DNA from: a bacterium
GTDB taxonomy: Bacteria > Acidobacteriota > Polarisedimenticolia > Polarisedimenticolales > Polarisedimenticolaceae
Direction: 5' to 3'
DNA length: 64,000 nucleotides
Assembly (NCBI GenBank): GCA_024226515.1
Contig: JAAELQ010000116.1
Location: 186,001 to 250,000 of the forward strand
The translations under genes and the position numbers were made by a program. Every line of letters begins with the position of its first letter. Within the stretch, counting starts at the first letter, position 1. Below the pieces are notes generated by a model, which saw only the letters and a list, made by a program, of their open reading frames with translations, did no database searches and was not told the DNA's origin. Below, one piece after another: positions 63,001-64,000 of the stretch.

Positions 63001-64000
63001 CGATCGCGTCCAGGTAGCGCCGGCTCAACACCGGAGGCTGCGCGGTGAGTCCCAGGGAGACCGGTGACAGCGTCACACTGCGTGGTGCTCCGATCTGGCC
63101 CGCTCCGTCGACGGCGAACACGCGATAGACCTGCGAGCCGAACGGATCGAACGTCGCGTCGGTCAGGGTCGTGAGCGCCTGCGGTGTCGGCGTCAACGAG
63201 ATCGCGTCGCGCTCGACCAGGTAGCCGACGACGTCGGGCTCGGGACGCGGTGTCCACGAAAGTAGGGGCACGCTGCCGTCGGGGAGATCGATACTCACCG
63301 ACTCGACCGGCGGCGGGGGAGTGTCCAGCATGAAGGAAACGCTCTCGACCGAGCTGTTGCCCGCGAGGTCCTCCGCGGTCACGACCAGTGTGTATGCGTC
63401 GTCCGTGGTCACCGGCGTGCCGCTGGCGAACGGCTGACCGTTGAGCGTGATCGTGGTCGTGTCGAGCCGGACGTCGCTGACCTCGACCACGGGAGTCACA
63501 CCGACGTCGTAGGCGACGCCGTCCGCCACGCCCTCGATGGAGATCTCCGGGGCCGTCAGATCGAGCGTGAAGCCGACGGTCTGTTGGCTCGAGTTGCCCG
63601 AACTGTCCGTCGCCGTCACGACGAGCACGTGATCACCCTCGTTGCTCTCGGTGCCGCCGCTGGCGAACGGCACGGCATCGAGCGTCGCCTCGAGTGTGTC
63701 GAGGCTGAAATCCTCGGCGGAGAATTCGATCGTGACGATCTGATTGAGAATGTCGCCGTCTTCGACACCGGTGATCGTGATCCGGGGGGAGCCCTGGTCG
63801 AACGCGATCGGTCCCGCAGTTGCAGGGTTGCTCAGGTTACCGGCCGAATCGCCCGCGACGACCGCATAGTGGAAGTTGCCGTCGCTCGGCGGTGCGTCGA
63901 GAGCCGTCGGCGTGAGCAGGCCGGTCTGCACCGGCTCGAGTCCGACGACCGAGGTGATCGGCGCCGTCGCGCGATAGAGCAGGAACGTGTCTCCCGGCGA
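60020..64000 (-). CDS. Giant secreted protein with FnIII/CARDB-like repeats and Cys-rich C-terminus, 5'-truncated by window edge
   Basis: The frame is open from base 64000 to the TAG at 60022-60020, so the N-terminus is outside the window; at least 1,326 residues are visible. Repeated beta domains include HYAVVAGDSAGNLSNPATAG, VSDVRLDTTTITLNGQPFAS, FKIKLFNHGTANLQ-type CARDB-like segments and a carboxypeptidase-regulatory-like part (SGLTTFRDLPAGPYQYRAQA). The last 160 residues are rich in Cys (for example CDSGCDICDLIKNC, CSCAGAAATAAG, CGREIGQCLCHFLPEACD). No LPXTG or PEP-CTERM signal is seen. It is the first gene of the operon visible here. Confidence 0.8.
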   Translation of the reverse strand, partial: SPGDTFLLYRATAPITSVVGLEPVQTGLLTPTALDAPPSDGNFHYAVVAGDSAGNLSNPATAGPIAFDQGSPRITITGVEDGDILNQIVTIEFSAEDFSLDTLEATLDAVPFASGGTESNEGDHVLVVTATDSSGNSSQQTVGFTLDLTAPEISIEGVADGVAYDVGVTPVVEVSDVRLDTTTITLNGQPFASGTPVTTDDAYTLVVTAEDLAGNSSVESVSFMLDTPPPPVESVSIDLPDGSVPLLSWTPRPEPDVVGYLVERDAISLTPTPQALTTLTDATFDPFGSQVYRVFAVDGAGQIGAPRSVTLSPVSLGLTAQPPVLSRRYLDAIDVEVENRSNETLNGLSLRLVLRNGATEISTTVVDGSQPLPAGETLTLTGVVSCGAGGEATRVLDLELTMSSTPGTSVRVLRSETLAVVEPPAPIQIFNDPLVLGTTGRLKIKLFNHGTANLQALTSQSGGPSPDVEVFLKDGDGNVLASRKLQQTGSGLINTADRSFTNIAGGSSFLTTNLELPIPSTAPETLFAEAVVGRTHSDLLGFTPDVVGPELRATQAVSTGAPAYLADAAPDRTVYDQGEAVLITGRAFDPVSGAAAPDVPVKIGVHTRGFDRFFFADTDSNGDFSLTFQPVSGEAGAYSIWATHPTVIERASQATFDILGLRFEPRAFNLRMSKNSSFPVSLRLRNTGETPLTGFNFEVLTGNGVSTALDTSRLPATLGPGRSASLTLTIIADVAADSANFATLDVTTAENITRSFDVGLDLVQALPVLSASPSFVEVSVPTGSLHTRSVRIRNRGYSPLEGVTLDAPSSSWITLGVLEQLAPIPVGSFADVPVLFAPPDDLTPGIYSDSFVVRSDNHPPFTENLFAIVTSSQTGDAMFEVRNTEDTLIDGASVWIQNLQVPTLTFTQSTDASGLTTFRDLPAGPYQYRAQAPGTQNSVGNFDVEADSTAAISVYNNVVYITVEWSVTPVIIEDRYEFTLTATFETDVPAPVLVTTPASLSISLGPGGTYFGEYTLKNHGLVAADNIEITPRAGGGLVLDTLIDHIDRLGANETITIPFRLDFPAEAEFNGAGGTTPSGPTGQWQPTPLAQSLAAAGIDPRAVAAGTQPFDPCAPRPASVSQVGEYICAAGFLVPVPSFLRITIHVPAGESLADQLGLCDSGCDICDLIKNCGSAFGGPLGSFAGGVCDCISGLASGGLTASTACSCAGAAATAAGIDSSAIDVACNCFGDFNILGCLEQVPGDIGDSAGFISSALGGFGIGAAFGCGREIGQCLCHFLPEACDLSFLFESTPGTGSSNVNLPVLNTGNFGTSYPAILNYLDCDDF

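Noticed and set aside
52510..64000. PEP-CTERM or LPXTG surface-sorting signals
   Set aside because: The C-termini of the giant proteins lack either pattern.

Overview
The window is GC-rich (roughly two thirds G+C), densely coded on both strands, and looks like a chromosomal contig of a diderm environmental bacterium. The gene set points to Acidobacteriota (something like Thermoanaerobaculia or Polarisedimenticolia): an ECF sigma factor of the Acidobacteria/Planctomycetes type, secreted PQQ-like propellers, a DUF4388 protein, an M64 peptidase, and very large secreted proteins carrying MopE-type metal-binding repeats. This placement is inferred from family content only; no rRNA, tRNA, CRISPR array or plasmid/phage replication gene was seen.

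Bases 1-30,000 hold mostly single genes or short operons. In order: a truncated ECF sigma factor; a DUF4440-like secreted protein; a TetR regulator coupled to a secreted SRPBCC protein; a saccharopine-dehydrogenase-like reductase; a kinase-fold membrane protein divergent from a TMEM175-type channel; a RoxA-like ribosomal oxygenase; two secreted PQQ-propeller paralogues that share an upstream element; a small-conductance mechanosensitive-type channel next to a HerA-like ATPase; an operon DUF937 - Kbp (BON-LysM) - DUF3465 (frameshifted) - DUF4332; dodecin; a DUF1028 protein; MscS; a lipoprotein amidohydrolase; GGEEF-PilZ; M64 peptidase; DUF4388; and a DtxR/MntR-type regulator.

Bases 30,000-51,700 form the most unusual part. 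Two paralogous XRE-HTH/TPR-type regulators, each behind a structured leader, sit among secreted proteins built from cohesin-like domains, MopE repeats, thrombospondin type 3 repeats, parallel beta-helices and, in two giants (1,648 and 2,331 residues), a dockerin-like module followed by a further cohesin-like domain. I read this as a candidate non-cellulosomal extracellular cohesin-dockerin assembly.

Bases 51,700-64,000 hold a decayed transposase and then a minus-strand operon of three giant secreted proteins with a twin rhodanese-like protein that lacks both catalytic cysteines. The genes are coupled by overlapping starts and stops. The last gene runs off the window.

Two genome-wide habits show. 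Many genes have a TANNNT box ending 8-9 nt before the start codon (leaderless transcripts), and nearly all convergent gene pairs are separated by fewer than ten bases.
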